The notes beneath the pieces are model-generated. The model ran no database searches and had not been told where the DNA came from. It saw nothing but the letters and a program-made list of their open reading frames with translations. Of a stretch of 64,000 nucleotides of DNA, positions 43,974 to 53,327 are shown piece by piece. Source of the stretch: an uncultured Dokdonia sp. (lineage in GTDB: Bacteria; Bacteroidota; Bacteroidia; Flavobacteriales; Flavobacteriaceae); contig NZ_CANLOB010000017.1 in assembly GCF_947492815.1 (NCBI RefSeq), forward strand, positions 46,485 to 110,484. Direction: 5' to 3'. Made by a program: the position numbers and the translations under genes. How positions within the stretch are numbered: the stretch's first letter is position 1; each line of letters begins with the position of its first letter.

Positions 43974-45161
43974 ATGAAGTCTGATTTTCTAAAATATCAA
44001 GCACAAACAACACCTCATCCACTAAGTTTTGAAGTAGATCGTGCCGAAGGAAGTTACATTTATCATAAAAACGGAAAAGCATATCTTGATTTTGTCGCAG
44101 GGGTTTCTGCCTGTAGTTTAGGACATCAGCACCCAAGAGTCAAAAAAGCAATTCATAAACAATTAGACACCTATCTTCATGTCATGGTATATGGAGAATA
44201 TGCACAAGAAGCTCCTATACAATTATCAAAACTTTTAGCTTCGTTACTACCAGATTCTTTAAATAGCACCTATTTAGTAAATAGTGGTACAGAAGCGATA
44301 GATGGTGCTATTAAATTAGCCAGAAGAGTTACAGGTCGTAGTGAGATTATTGCTGCTTTAGACGCATATCATGGGAACTCATACGGGGCTCTTAGTCTTA
44401 TGAGTCATGAAGAACGTGTTGCTCCATTTAAACCTGTTATTGGAGGAGTTTCATTTATCAAGTTTAATTGCCAGAGATACTTAGAACGAATTACCACCAA
44501 AACAGCAGCAGTTGTTCTGGAAACCATACAAGGAGGTGCTGGTTTTATAGTACCTCAACATGATTTTTTAAGAAAAGTAAAAGAACGTTGTCAAAAAGTA
44601 GGTGCACTATTGATTCTTGATGAAATTCAACCCGGTTTTGGTCGTACAGGAAAACTTTTTGGCTTCGAACATTACCATGTAGTTCCTGATATTTTAGTAA
44701 TGGGAAAAGGTATGGGTGGCGGCATGCCTATTGGTGCATTTACTGCTTCGTATGAACATATGCAATTATTATCAGACAACCCTAAGTTAGGACACATCAC
44801 CACTTTTGGAGGACATCCAGTTATTGCCGCAGCAGCCCTCGCTACATTGCAAGAAATCACAGAAACCACGCTCATAGAAGACACCCTTAAAAAGGAACAA
44901 CTTTTTAGAAAATTATTGGTACATCCATTGCTTACAGAAATACGAGGCAAAGGACTAATGCTTGCAGCACTAACTCCTAATGCAGAAACAACAACACAGG
45001 TAATTCTAAAATGTCAAGAAGAAGGTCTTATCTTATTTTGGTTGCTTTTTGAAGAAAGAGCTATTCGAATTACACCACCGCTTACGATTTCTGAAGACGA
45101 AATACGAGAAGGATGTGCCATTTTGCTACGTGTACTAGATCAAGTAAATGCTAAATCATAG
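43974..45161 (+). CDS. Class III PLP-dependent aminotransferase (acetylornithine/ornithine type)
   Basis: 395 residues. Key stretches are DFVAGVSACSLGHQHPRV, VNSGTEAIDGAIKLARRVTGR (phosphate-binding region, about 102-122), AYHGNSYGALS, LLILDEIQPGFGRTGKLFGFEH (Asp216 for the pyridine nitrogen) and LVMGKGMGGGMPIGAF with the PLP lysine at 245. The enzyme moves an amino group between an omega-amino substrate and 2-oxoglutarate. Family members act on acetylornithine, ornithine, GABA or lysine, and I cannot pick among them. It starts 11 bases after the OstA-like gene and is probably co-transcribed. Confidence 0.88.
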   Translation: MKSDFLKYQAQTTPHPLSFEVDRAEGSYIYHKNGKAYLDFVAGVSACSLGHQHPRVKKAIHKQLDTYLHVMVYGEYAQEAPIQLSKLLASLLPDSLNSTYLVNSGTEAIDGAIKLARRVTGRSEIIAALDAYHGNSYGALSLMSHEERVAPFKPVIGGVSFIKFNCQRYLERITTKTAAVVLETIQGGAGFIVPQHDFLRKVKERCQKVGALLILDEIQPGFGRTGKLFGFEHYHVVPDILVMGKGMGGGMPIGAFTASYEHMQLLSDNPKLGHITTFGGHPVIAAAALATLQEITETTLIEDTLKKEQLFRKLLVHPLLTEIRGKGLMLAALTPNAETTTQVILKCQEEGLILFWLLFEERAIRITPPLTISEDEIREGCAILLRVLDQVNAKS

Positions 45162-45184
45162 TAAATTCTACAATTATTTTATAC

Positions 45185-45198
45185 GCTTTCGCGAAAGC
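45185..45198. repeat. Dispersed palindrome copy, intergenic
   Basis: Exact GCTTTCGCGAAAGC 23 bases after the aminotransferase stop, before the terminator at 45257. Confidence 0.9.
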
Positions 45199-45256
45199 AT
45201 ACCAAGCAAGATCTCATTACATACAAAATAATACTTCCTTAAAACTTCACACGTAA

Positions 45257-45286
45257 AAAAGGCGTTTCAATAAAGAAACGCCTTTT
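45257..45286. terminator. Bidirectional terminator between the aminotransferase and the OmpA-family gene
   Basis: AAAAGGCGTTTC/GAAACGCCTTTT, 12-bp perfect stem, 6-base loop, with A and T runs outside, between convergent genes. Confidence 0.88.
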
Positions 45287-45314
45287 CATTTGGCCGATTA
45301 TATAGAATATAATC

Positions 45315-46421
45315 TTAGTTATTTATTAAACGGAATTCAGTTCTTCTGTTTGCAGCATGCTCACGCTCTGTACAAGAAACTCCGTCAGCACATCTGTTTT
45401 TAAGTCTACGCTCTCCAAATCCATTAGCAACTAATAAACTATTGTTAATCCCTTTAGAAATTAAGTAGTTTGCTACTGACTGTGCACGACGCTCAGAAAG
45501 ATCTTGGTTAGAAGTTGCATTACCTCTAGAATCTGTATGAGAAGCAATCTCTAATTTTACTCCTGGGTTTTGAGCTAATAATGGTAATAAACGTGTGTCT
45601 ATTATATTTTTAGCTGCAGAAGTTAATGTAGCACTATTCGTATTCCAGTTAATTGGAAGCGCCTGATACTCAACAAGAGCACACTCTACTTCTCTCCAAG
45701 TAGTTAATCCTCCTTTTTGAGTAAGAACTTCTTTAGATACTGTAGTAAATGTTGCAGGAACTACTTCTTCTGAAGTGGTAGCGTCCTTAGTAAGTACTGT
45801 TTTTGTAATATTTGCATACTCAGCTGGAATTTCTTCTTCTACTACACGAGCTGGTTGATCAACTACTCTTTTTGTGTATGTAGCATCTCTAGATCCACCA
45901 GGAGTAGATTGTACCGCTGCATCTGCAGCTAATGTACGGATAGATACTGTTTGATATTCTGCTGGGTATCCTTTATAACACCAGTAACGACAATCATCTG
46001 GATTACTAGAAGCACAATCAGGAGCTGGAGCACCTAATTCCCACTGAGCATATGCAGATTTAGTTTCGATAGTTTCTGATCCATTAGAAAAAGAAGCTGG
46101 AATAATTTTTAAAGAAGATCCAGAAGTACTTTTTACATAAGAAACAGTTTCTGTTTTATATGTAGCTGGTATTACTTTAAGACGCTTAGAAGCTTCTTTT
46201 ACTAATACTCTTTCTGTTTGAGTTTCGTATTGAGCAGGTACAACTTTTAATACTTTATAAGCTGGAGTCTTCTGAATTTGTACCGTTTGCGTTTCATAAA
46301 TATCAGGAGTAGTACAACGCACGTAACATTTTCCTGGTTCTGGATTTGCTGGTAAGTCTTGAGCGTTAGCTGAAGCGAAAACAAGACCGAAAGCAGCACA
46401 TAATAATAAAATTTTCTTCAT
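45315..46421 (-). CDS. OmpA-family outer-membrane protein with repeated PAxYxT modules
   Basis: 368 residues with a signal peptide (1-20, ending ASANA). The N-terminal region (about 25-255) is made of short repeats built on hxPAxYxTxTxxVLVKxA: KVVPAQYETQTERVLVKEA, KVIPATYKTETVSYVK, EIPAEYANITKTVLTKDA, VVPATFTTVSKEVLTQKG. A cysteine-containing insert (DCASSNPDDCRYWCYKGYPAEYQT) breaks the series. The C-terminal OmpA domain (about 260-365) has the peptidoglycan-binding pattern LEIASHTDSRGNATSNQDLSERRAQSVANYL and ends HAANRRTEFRL. It anchors the outer membrane to the cell wall. A -7-like box stands at 46470-46477. Confidence 0.88.
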   Translation of the reverse strand: MKKILLLCAAFGLVFASANAQDLPANPEPGKCYVRCTTPDIYETQTVQIQKTPAYKVLKVVPAQYETQTERVLVKEASKRLKVIPATYKTETVSYVKSTSGSSLKIIPASFSNGSETIETKSAYAQWELGAPAPDCASSNPDDCRYWCYKGYPAEYQTVSIRTLAADAAVQSTPGGSRDATYTKRVVDQPARVVEEEIPAEYANITKTVLTKDATTSEEVVPATFTTVSKEVLTQKGGLTTWREVECALVEYQALPINWNTNSATLTSAAKNIIDTRLLPLLAQNPGVKLEIASHTDSRGNATSNQDLSERRAQSVANYLISKGINNSLLVANGFGERRLKNRCADGVSCTEREHAANRRTEFRLINN

Positions 46422-46469
46422 AATAATTGATAGTTTAAAGTTAATGTGTTGGAAATCATATTAAAAGTA

Positions 46470-46477
46470 CAAAAATA
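46470..46477 (-). promoter_or_regulatory. Putative -7 element for the OmpA-family gene
   Basis: TATTTTTG on the minus strand, 48 bases before the ATG; no good TTG at the -33 position. Confidence 0.4.
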
Positions 46478-46622
46478 TATGATTCGTTTTAACATATCCT
46501 TTAACATAAATTGGGAAAGCATTAACATAGATGAAATACACTAATAAACCGTTAAACGACACAAATTACATGACTTTTAACTAGTACAATTACATTTATC
46601 ATTAAAATTGGAAGAAAATCAT

Positions 46623-47645
46623 CTATTTAAATTTCTGTAAAAACGCTAAGAAACGTTCATGATGTGCTTCAGAATAATCCAAATGTGTAACAATACGTAA
46701 CTTTCCTTGCCCCATATCACTTATAAAAATTTGTTTTTCCGTTAGCTCCTCCATAAATCGCTGTTTTAAAGGTCCTTCAGCAAGCTTAAATATGACAATA
46801 TTTGTATCAATAGGTTCAACAGATGTAACTACAGCTATTTTTTCTAATTGGCTCCCCAATTCTTTAGCTCTTTGGTGATCAATAGCCATTCTATCTATAT
46901 GATGATTTAACGCATATATACCCGCAGCAGCCATGTATCCAACCTGACGCATTCCTCCTCCTAGTATTTTACGCACACGAATAGCCTTGTCCATAAATTG
47001 TTGTTTACCTACGAGTACAGATCCCATAGGTGCTCCTAACCCTTTAGATAGGCATACCGAAATCGTATCAAATACTTCCCCATAACTTTTAGGGTCTTCA
47101 TTGTTAGCCACCATAGCATTCCATAGACGTGCTCCATCTAAGTGAAACCCTAAACCATGTTGATCACAAACCTTCTTTATATTTTTAATTTCCTCAAAAT
47201 CATAACAAGCACCTCCTCCTTTGTTAGTGGTATTCTCTAAACAAACTAAAGTCGTAAGCGGACTATGATAAAAATCTGGTGGGTTGATGGCTTCTTCTAC
47301 TTGGGAAGCTGTAATCATCCCCCTATGTCCTGATAATAGTTTACAAGACACCCCACTATTAAAAGAGACACCTCCTCCTTCATAATTATACACATGTGCA
47401 TACGCATCTGCGATTAATTGTTCCCCCGGTTGTGTATGAATTTTTATAGCTGCTTGATTTGTCATACTCCCTGTCGGGAAATACAATGCACTATCCATTC
47501 CGAACATAGTTGCAATACGACGTTCTAATTCATTTACAGATGGATCTTCCTTATATACATCATCACCTACTTCGGCATTCATCATAAACTCCAACATCTC
47601 TGGAGTGGGCTTAGTAAGTGTATCTGATCGTAAATCTATTTTCAT
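46623..47645 (-). CDS. ltaE: Low-specificity L-threonine aldolase
   Basis: 340 residues, a PLP enzyme that splits threonine or allo-threonine into glycine and acetaldehyde. It starts MKIDLRSDTLTKPTPEMLEFM. Other signatures are VGDDVYKEDPSVNELE, YFPTGSMTNQAA, HVYNYEGGG, ENTTNKGGG, GFHLDGARLWNA and the PLP lysine region VCLSKGLGAPMGS (Lys201), then RKILGGGMRQVG. The preceding metalloprotease gene would be the previous one on this strand; the 49-base gap could allow co-transcription. Confidence 0.94.
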   Translation of the reverse strand: MKIDLRSDTLTKPTPEMLEFMMNAEVGDDVYKEDPSVNELERRIATMFGMDSALYFPTGSMTNQAAIKIHTQPGEQLIADAYAHVYNYEGGGVSFNSGVSCKLLSGHRGMITASQVEEAINPPDFYHSPLTTLVCLENTTNKGGGACYDFEEIKNIKKVCDQHGLGFHLDGARLWNAMVANNEDPKSYGEVFDTISVCLSKGLGAPMGSVLVGKQQFMDKAIRVRKILGGGMRQVGYMAAAGIYALNHHIDRMAIDHQRAKELGSQLEKIAVVTSVEPIDTNIVIFKLAEGPLKQRFMEELTEKQIFISDMGQGKLRIVTHLDYSEAHHERFLAFLQKFK

Positions 47646-47694
47646 AAAAAAATTATAGCGAATTAATTATATCATTCTAATAAATGTGTGCATA

Positions 47695-50094
47695 CTATTC
47701 TTGAAAACATCCAATAGGAGAACCATCTGGAATTTTTGGAGAAGGAAGCACTTTAAATGTTTCAGGCTTATCCAATGTTTTCTTGATTTGATCTATCATA
47801 TTCATATCATTCGCATTCGTCATACTTAAAGAAGGAAGAATTTTAGAACGCAACACATACTTTACAGTTGCTTTTGTTTGTGGAATTGCATTAGGATGCA
47901 CATACAAGTTTAAAAGATGTTTCACCACATTATAATTAACTGTAGTCTGAACTTCATTCTTATAAGCATCCTTCTCTTTACTATTTAATGTCTCTTTAAC
48001 TAATATCTCTAACATCTCTTGTAAACCTAATTGTTTTGCATCTAGTGCTTTTTGTTGCACTAATCGATTAGCACGTTCTGGATGTAATAATAATCCTAAT
48101 GTCATATCACTTGCGGTAGCCGGAGCACCTAACGCATCAAAAGCAACACCTGTTTTACTTTTAAAACTCTCACGCGTTCGATTATACCCATGAGCTCTAG
48201 GCGGGAATAATGCCAGTTTATCTTTAGGGATCATAAGTGCATTTGCTTTTAAGGTCTTAAGCACACTTTCTAGCGCTTGTTTTTGTGCTTTAGCATCTAA
48301 CACTTCTGTAACTTTAATCTGAGTATCACCTTTTATTGCGTAATTATAATCTAGTCCTCCTATCATTTTAACAGCTGCTTCCGTTTGATAACGGTGATAA
48401 AAATAAAGAGGCACAAAAACATCTTCCAATACAGAATACGGTTCATTTGTACGTATATTATCAACAGAAAAGTTAGCAATAGCATGCTTACGTAGTTCAA
48501 GTACATTTTCTAATTCTTCATCTGCTTGCGTACCATTATCCCAAAGATGAGCTTTATAATGAGCACCACCTTGTGGTCTTGCGTCACTATCTGTAATATA
48601 ACGCAATCCGTTTTTTTCTGCAGTTTCTAGTACATTATTTAAATAATCATTTTCTGTCACACCTGTAGGTACAATCCCATAACTATACGCCACTGTTACT
48701 TTATCCCACTCTCCTATTCCTGTAGCATATGCATCTGAAAAATCTACAGTACCATTTTTTAATCGTAATGTTGGGTGCGGATAATCCATCACACTAGCTC
48801 TACCATTAGGGCTTGCGGCAAAATTATGTGCAAAACCAATAGTATGTCCAACCTCATGAGCACTTAACTGACGTATACGTGCTAATGCCATTTCTAACAT
48901 AGGCTGGTAATTGTCATCACTTTGTGCAAAAGGCTTGTTCATAAGTGCTTGCGCAATTAAAAAATCTTGTCGTATACGTAAACTTCCCAAACTAACATGC
49001 CCTTTAATAATCTCTCCAGTACGAGGATCGGTAACACTTGCTCCATAACTCCAACCCCGTGTGCTACGATGCACCCATTGAATGACATTGTATCGTAAAT
49101 CCATAGGGTCTGCATTTTCAGGTAACATCTTTACTTGAAAAGCGTCTTTAAAACCAATGGCTTCATAGGCCTGATTCCACCAACTAGCACCTTCTAATAA
49201 TGCAGAGCGAACAGGCTCAGGCGTTCCTGGATCTAAATAATAAATAATAGGCTCTACAGCTTCACTTACGGCAGCATTTGGATTTTTCTTAAGTAATCGG
49301 TGTCTATTCGCATATCGCTTACGAATAGGCTCCTGTACAGGAGTTGCATAATCTAAATAGGTAGTAGAAATATTTCCTGCTCTAGGATCAAAAGCTCTAG
49401 GTGTATATCCATCATCAGGTAATTCTACAAAAGAATAATGCTGTACAAGAGATACTGAAGAAGCATCTGGTGCCACTGATCGTATATTTCTACCTGTAGG
49501 TTGTCCTTTAAATGTTAGTAATGCTTCAAATTCTGTGTTTTTAGGAAAACTCTTTGTGCGCTCCATAGCTAAAGCACTTCTATTCTTATCTATTTTATAA
49601 TTTCCTTCTTTTTGAAATTTTAAACGCGACGCAACACCATGTGTATCTTCCATTAGAAAAGGTGTAACATCAATCACATAAGTATTCCCTTTTGTTTCTT
49701 TAATAGGGAAACCATATAATACAGATGTCGCAAAAGCTTCTTGTATAGATTTACGTTCTAACTCATTAGAGGTATTTGCCCTGTAATTCTGATTAGGTTG
49801 TACTAATAATAATTTATTACCTGCTTTTTTAAAGTATACAATTGCAGAGCCTCCTAACTGCCCTCTATCAAGACCAATATCATTAGAACCAAGACCCGTA
49901 CGCAAGGAATGTACATATAAAAACTCTTGATCTATTTTATCAACTTCAAGATAAAGTTTATCTGCACTTTCATCGTAATGCACCTTAAAATATCCATCCT
50001 GTGTTTGAAGATCTTTTTTGCCTTCTAAAAATTGGGCATTAGCAGTTACAGCATAAAAAACAGCGATACATAATACTAATAACGTCTTTCTCAT
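47695..50094 (-). CDS. Exported zinc metalloprotease, metzincin-like (DUF5117/DUF4953 type)
   Basis: 799 residues with a signal peptide (1-20). The N-terminal region (about 30-270) has the DUF5117 style: DGYFKVHYDESADKLYLEVDKIDQEFLYV and GQLGGSAIVYFKKAGNKLLLVQPN. The catalytic motif is SAHEVGHTIGFAHNF (His413, Glu414, His417, His423), the long HExxHxxGxxH zinc motif, followed by a Met-turn SVMDYPH. A DUF4953-like C-terminal part follows. This family is widespread in Bacteroidota, and its substrates are not known to me. The protein is probably periplasmic or surface-bound. Confidence 0.88.
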   Translation of the reverse strand: MRKTLLVLCIAVFYAVTANAQFLEGKKDLQTQDGYFKVHYDESADKLYLEVDKIDQEFLYVHSLRTGLGSNDIGLDRGQLGGSAIVYFKKAGNKLLLVQPNQNYRANTSNELERKSIQEAFATSVLYGFPIKETKGNTYVIDVTPFLMEDTHGVASRLKFQKEGNYKIDKNRSALAMERTKSFPKNTEFEALLTFKGQPTGRNIRSVAPDASSVSLVQHYSFVELPDDGYTPRAFDPRAGNISTTYLDYATPVQEPIRKRYANRHRLLKKNPNAAVSEAVEPIIYYLDPGTPEPVRSALLEGASWWNQAYEAIGFKDAFQVKMLPENADPMDLRYNVIQWVHRSTRGWSYGASVTDPRTGEIIKGHVSLGSLRIRQDFLIAQALMNKPFAQSDDNYQPMLEMALARIRQLSAHEVGHTIGFAHNFAASPNGRASVMDYPHPTLRLKNGTVDFSDAYATGIGEWDKVTVAYSYGIVPTGVTENDYLNNVLETAEKNGLRYITDSDARPQGGAHYKAHLWDNGTQADEELENVLELRKHAIANFSVDNIRTNEPYSVLEDVFVPLYFYHRYQTEAAVKMIGGLDYNYAIKGDTQIKVTEVLDAKAQKQALESVLKTLKANALMIPKDKLALFPPRAHGYNRTRESFKSKTGVAFDALGAPATASDMTLGLLLHPERANRLVQQKALDAKQLGLQEMLEILVKETLNSKEKDAYKNEVQTTVNYNVVKHLLNLYVHPNAIPQTKATVKYVLRSKILPSLSMTNANDMNMIDQIKKTLDKPETFKVLPSPKIPDGSPIGCFQE

Positions 50095-50131
50095 ATCTCT
50101 TGTATTTGAAGAGACCTAAGATAGGGGTTTG

Positions 50132-50151
50132 TACGCTTTCGCGAAAGCGTA
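50132..50151. repeat. Dispersed palindrome copy, 20 bases
   Basis: TACGCTTTCGCGAAAGCGTA between the propeller lipoprotein stop (50194) and the metalloprotease start (50094). Confidence 0.9.
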
Positions 50152-50193
50152 ATTAGAAATCCATCAACATAAAATATACACAGTTATAAACAA

Positions 50194-51288
50194 CTATGAT
50201 CTAGGAATAACGACAAGACCTAATGACTGATCAGCAACTGCCACATGTGTCTCATTTGCAGCAACACCCGTAGGTTGATTTAAAGTTCCTAAAGATATAA
50301 TCACACTTGAAGACGAAGGATCTATAACATCTACTTCCGTATGAGTAACGCCAACTACAAAAAGAAATTCGCCATCTGTGCCTATATTAGTAGGCTCATA
50401 CCCTAAAGGGATTTGAGACACTGCATTATTAGCATCAAGATCGATGACTTCTATTCCATTTGCAGCAAAGTTTGCGACATACAAGCTTCCATTAAGATAT
50501 TCACTTTCTACTGGAAAGTTTGCAGGTCCAAAAGGCGCTCCAAACGGTCCTTGGAATTGTCCTGGAGTCAAAACAATAACATCTGGTATAGATAAGACTT
50601 CTCCCGCTCCATTAAAATTTACAATCTGGATACCCCAATTGGCTACATTTCCTAAATCTTGCGAGTAAAACCCTTGTGCTCCTCCCGAAACAGGTCTTAC
50701 AAAAACATCTGGAGCTCCTGTGCGATTATCGACAATTGGAATACCGTTGGTAGCTAATTCTAATGTACCTTGTGATGCTGAGTAATTAAAAATTTGAGTG
50801 TTCGAACCGCCAGCACCTCCAGAAACAGCAAGTACACAATTGGCTGCTGATAGCCCAGAAAAGATGGCAAAGTTTGCAGAAACAGTAGCCACAACTTCAG
50901 GCGCTGATGGATCTGAATAGGTAAGCATTTGGATCGTAGTCCCTCTTTGTATAAATAATAATTCATTAACAGGATCTACAGCAATATCATCTGCCGCAAT
51001 AGATACAGCACTACGTTGATCTGTTGCTAATTCTGCTATTTGAATGGTAGCGCCACAAGTAGCATATGCATATCCATTAACAACTACCACATTGGTACAG
51101 CCGTCATTACCTCGTATGTCTTGAATCTCACCTAATGTTTGTATTTCATTTTGATTATCTGTAACATCACTTATAGATTCAGAAAGTGTTGTTGTATTAG
51201 AAACAAGTAATTCATCTTCTCCCGTATCTGAAGTACAAGAAAAAAGGAACATCGTTAGAAATAATAAAAGGTAAGAAGTACGTATCAT
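50194..51288 (-). CDS. Beta-propeller lipoprotein
   Basis: 364 residues from the ATG at 51288 (MIRTSYLLLFLTMFLFSC, lipid Cys18). The frame is open to 51336, but that start would bury the signal, so I reject it. The mature part is a series of ~45-residue beta units (NVVVVNGYAYATCGATIQIAEL, DIAVDPVNELLFIQRGTTIQML, YLNGSLYVANFAANGIEVIDLD, TGVAANETHVAVADQSLGLVVI), as in YVTN/LVIVD-like propellers. It is probably on the cell surface. Function unknown. Confidence 0.78.
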   Translation of the reverse strand: MIRTSYLLLFLTMFLFSCTSDTGEDELLVSNTTTLSESISDVTDNQNEIQTLGEIQDIRGNDGCTNVVVVNGYAYATCGATIQIAELATDQRSAVSIAADDIAVDPVNELLFIQRGTTIQMLTYSDPSAPEVVATVSANFAIFSGLSAANCVLAVSGGAGGSNTQIFNYSASQGTLELATNGIPIVDNRTGAPDVFVRPVSGGAQGFYSQDLGNVANWGIQIVNFNGAGEVLSIPDVIVLTPGQFQGPFGAPFGPANFPVESEYLNGSLYVANFAANGIEVIDLDANNAVSQIPLGYEPTNIGTDGEFLFVVGVTHTEVDVIDPSSSSVIISLGTLNQPTGVAANETHVAVADQSLGLVVIPRS

Positions 51289-51422
51289 AGCGTGTAGTTT
51301 TTTAATAGTATACTTTGCTATGTCGGTGTTATTCAATAAAATTACAAAATTTCTATATAAATACTATGTCAGAAATTTCAATGAATCATCATATAAACTT
51401 AATAAGTATCTCAATTAAATCA

Positions 51423-51452
51423 TTGAAGTTCTATTGTAATCTTTTATTTTTG
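51423..51452 (+). promoter_or_regulatory. prfB promoter
   Basis: TTG (51423-51425), 19 bases, TATTTTTG (51445-51452): a perfect Bacteroidota consensus, 21 bases before the prfB ATG. Confidence 0.7.
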
Positions 51453-51472
51453 ATATCTACTTTACAACCATT

Positions 51473-52577
51473 ATGATTACAGCAGAACAATTAAAATCAC
51501 TCCAAGAGCGCATTACTAGCTTAAGGAGATATCTTTGACATAGATCGAAAGCTTATTGAAATAGCAAACGAAGAAGAGAAAACGTTTGATCCCAACTTTT
51601 GGAATAATGCAAAAGAAGCTGAAGCTTTTATGAAAATACTTCGCTCTAAGAAAAAATGGGTCAAAGATTATGAAAAGGTAAATTCTCTAGCTGAAGACCT
51701 TGAAGTATTGTATGAGTTTGCAAAGGAAGGTGACGCTTCTGAAGAAGAGGTTCTCAATCAATATGACACTACATTAGATCTATTAGAGAATATTGAATTT
51801 AGAAATATGCTTTCTGAAGAGGGAGATGAAATGAGTGCTGTCTTACAAATTACTGCTGGTGCTGGTGGTACAGAAGCCTGTGATTGGGCGAGTATGCTTA
51901 TGCGTATGTATTTAATGTGGGCAGAAAAGAAAGGATATAAAGTAAAAGAGCTTAATTTTCAAGAAGGTGATGTTGCTGGTATTAATACCGTAACACTAGA
52001 AATAGATGGAGAATTTGCTTTTGGATGGCTTAAAAGTGAAAATGGCGTACATAGATTGGTTCGTATTTCTCCTTTTGACAGTAATGCAAAACGTCATACA
52101 TCATTTGCCTCTGTATACGTATACCCACTCGTAGATGATACTATAGAAATTGATCTAAATCCTGCAGATTATGAAATTGTCACAGCACGATCTTCTGGAG
52201 CAGGGGGACAAAATGTAAACAAAGTAGAAACTAAAGTTCAGCTTACCCACTTCCCTAGCGGTATTAAGATTTCTTGTTCTGATAGTAGATCTCAGCATGA
52301 TAACAGAGCTACTGCTCTACAAATGCTTCGATCGCAATTATATGAAATCGAATTACGCAAACGCATGGAAGCGCGTCAGGATATAGAAGCTAGTAAGATG
52401 AAAATAGAATGGGGATCACAAATACGATCGTATGTATTAGATGATAGGCGTGTAAAAGATCATCGTACAAATTACGAATATAGACAGCCCGAAAAAGTAT
52501 TAGACGGAGAAATAGATGCCTTTTTAAAGAGTTATCTTATGGCTATGGGACAAGAAGAAGCAAGTGATCAATTATAA
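51473..52577 (+). CDS. prfB: Peptide chain release factor 2, with programmed +1 frameshift
   Basis: The ATG at 51473 opens a 21-codon frame ending CTT TGA C. A +1 shift at CTT then reads GAC and continues to 52577, giving 367 residues in all. RF2 reads UAA and UGA, and weak termination at the UGA when RF2 is scarce favours the shift (established autoregulation). The site has the classic features: slippery CUU, UGA, C, and a Shine-Dalgarno-like AGGAG a few bases upstream (51524-51528). The codon-reading motif is SPF (199-201) and the catalytic GGQ is at 244-246. The open frame from 51630 alone would lack the first 52 residues. Confidence 0.95.
51524..51539 (+). promoter_or_regulatory. prfB frameshift signal
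   Basis: AGGAGATATCTTTGAC: internal Shine-Dalgarno AGGAG, slippery CTT (51533-51535), stop TGA (51536-51538) and the C context base at 51539. Confidence 0.93.
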
Positions 52578-52590
52578 GTAAGATATATAC

Positions 52591-52650
52591 GCTTTCGCGA
52601 AATCGAACTTGTGAGATTCACGACCAGAGGGAGAGCAAAGCGATAAAGCG
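52591..52650. repeat. Dispersed palindrome interrupted by a ~42-bp insertion
   Basis: GCTTTCGCGAAA (52591-52602) and AAAGCG with the flank TAAAAAGAAG (from 52645) are the two parts of a palindrome. Between them is 42 bp starting TCGAACTTGTGAG and ending AAAGCGAT. AAA stands at both junctions, which looks like a 3-base target duplication. The copy at 36440 shows the intact arrangement with the same right flank. Confidence 0.7.
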
Positions 52651-52661
52651 TAAAAAGAAGT

Positions 52662-53279
52662 ATGAAAGAAATTAAAACAATCATATTTGATTTAGGAGGT
52701 GTCTTAATAGACTGGAGTCCAGAATATGTGTATCTCAAAGAATTTAGAGGAGATCGCGCAAAAATGGATTGGTTTTTACAGCATATATGTGCTTGGGATT
52801 GGAATGTAAATCAGGATGCTGGCTATCCAATAGCCAAAGCTACCGAAGAACGTATCGCTCTATTTCCAGAATATGAATCCCTTATCAGAATGTATTATGG
52901 ACGCTGGGAAGAAATGTTAGGTTTTGCTCATGAGGGAACACTAGCCATCTTAAAAAAATTAATAGACAACCCTAATTATAGGGTTTTAGCATTAACCAAT
53001 TGGAGTGGAGAGACATGGCCAAAAGCTATTGCAAAGTTCCCTTGGTTACAATGGTTTGAAGGAATTCTTGTCTCCGGAGATGAACATATGCGCAAACCAT
53101 TTGCCAATATATATAACCTTATGCTTGAACGATATCATATACAACCAGAAGAGGCCGTTTTTATAGATGATAGCTATGCAAACATAGAAGGCTGTGAAGC
53201 TGTTGGTATTACTGGTATTCATTTTAAAAATGCGCCTACATTAGAAATACAATTAAGAACCTTAGGAATTACTATATAA
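52662..53279 (+). CDS. HAD superfamily hydrolase (haloacid-dehalogenase type)
   Basis: 205 residues. HAD motifs are in order: IIFDLGGVLIDW (nucleophile Asp10), LALTNWSGETWP (motif II Thr), a Lys in HMRKPFANIY and VFIDDSYANIEGC (motif IV, two Asp). The cap is a short helical bundle (about 18-90). By family it is a small-molecule phosphatase or dehalogenase; the substrate is unknown. It comes after the interrupted repeat and before arsC, on the same strand. Confidence 0.85.
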   Translation: MKEIKTIIFDLGGVLIDWSPEYVYLKEFRGDRAKMDWFLQHICAWDWNVNQDAGYPIAKATEERIALFPEYESLIRMYYGRWEEMLGFAHEGTLAILKKLIDNPNYRVLALTNWSGETWPKAIAKFPWLQWFEGILVSGDEHMRKPFANIYNLMLERYHIQPEEAVFIDDSYANIEGCEAVGITGIHFKNAPTLEIQLRTLGITI

Positions 53280-53304
53280 ATAACAACCATTAATTTTTTA
53301 GTCC

Positions 53305-53318
53305 GCTTTTACGAAAGC
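53305..53318. repeat. Degenerate dispersed palindrome upstream of arsC
   Basis: GCTTTTACGAAAGC, two bases off the consensus, 10 bases before the arsC ATG, where it would cover the ribosome-binding region. Confidence 0.6.
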
Positions 53319-53327
53319 AAACCCATT

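Noticed and set aside
51289..51336. Upstream start of the propeller lipoprotein
   Set aside because: It would put 16 residues before a complete lipoprotein signal peptide.
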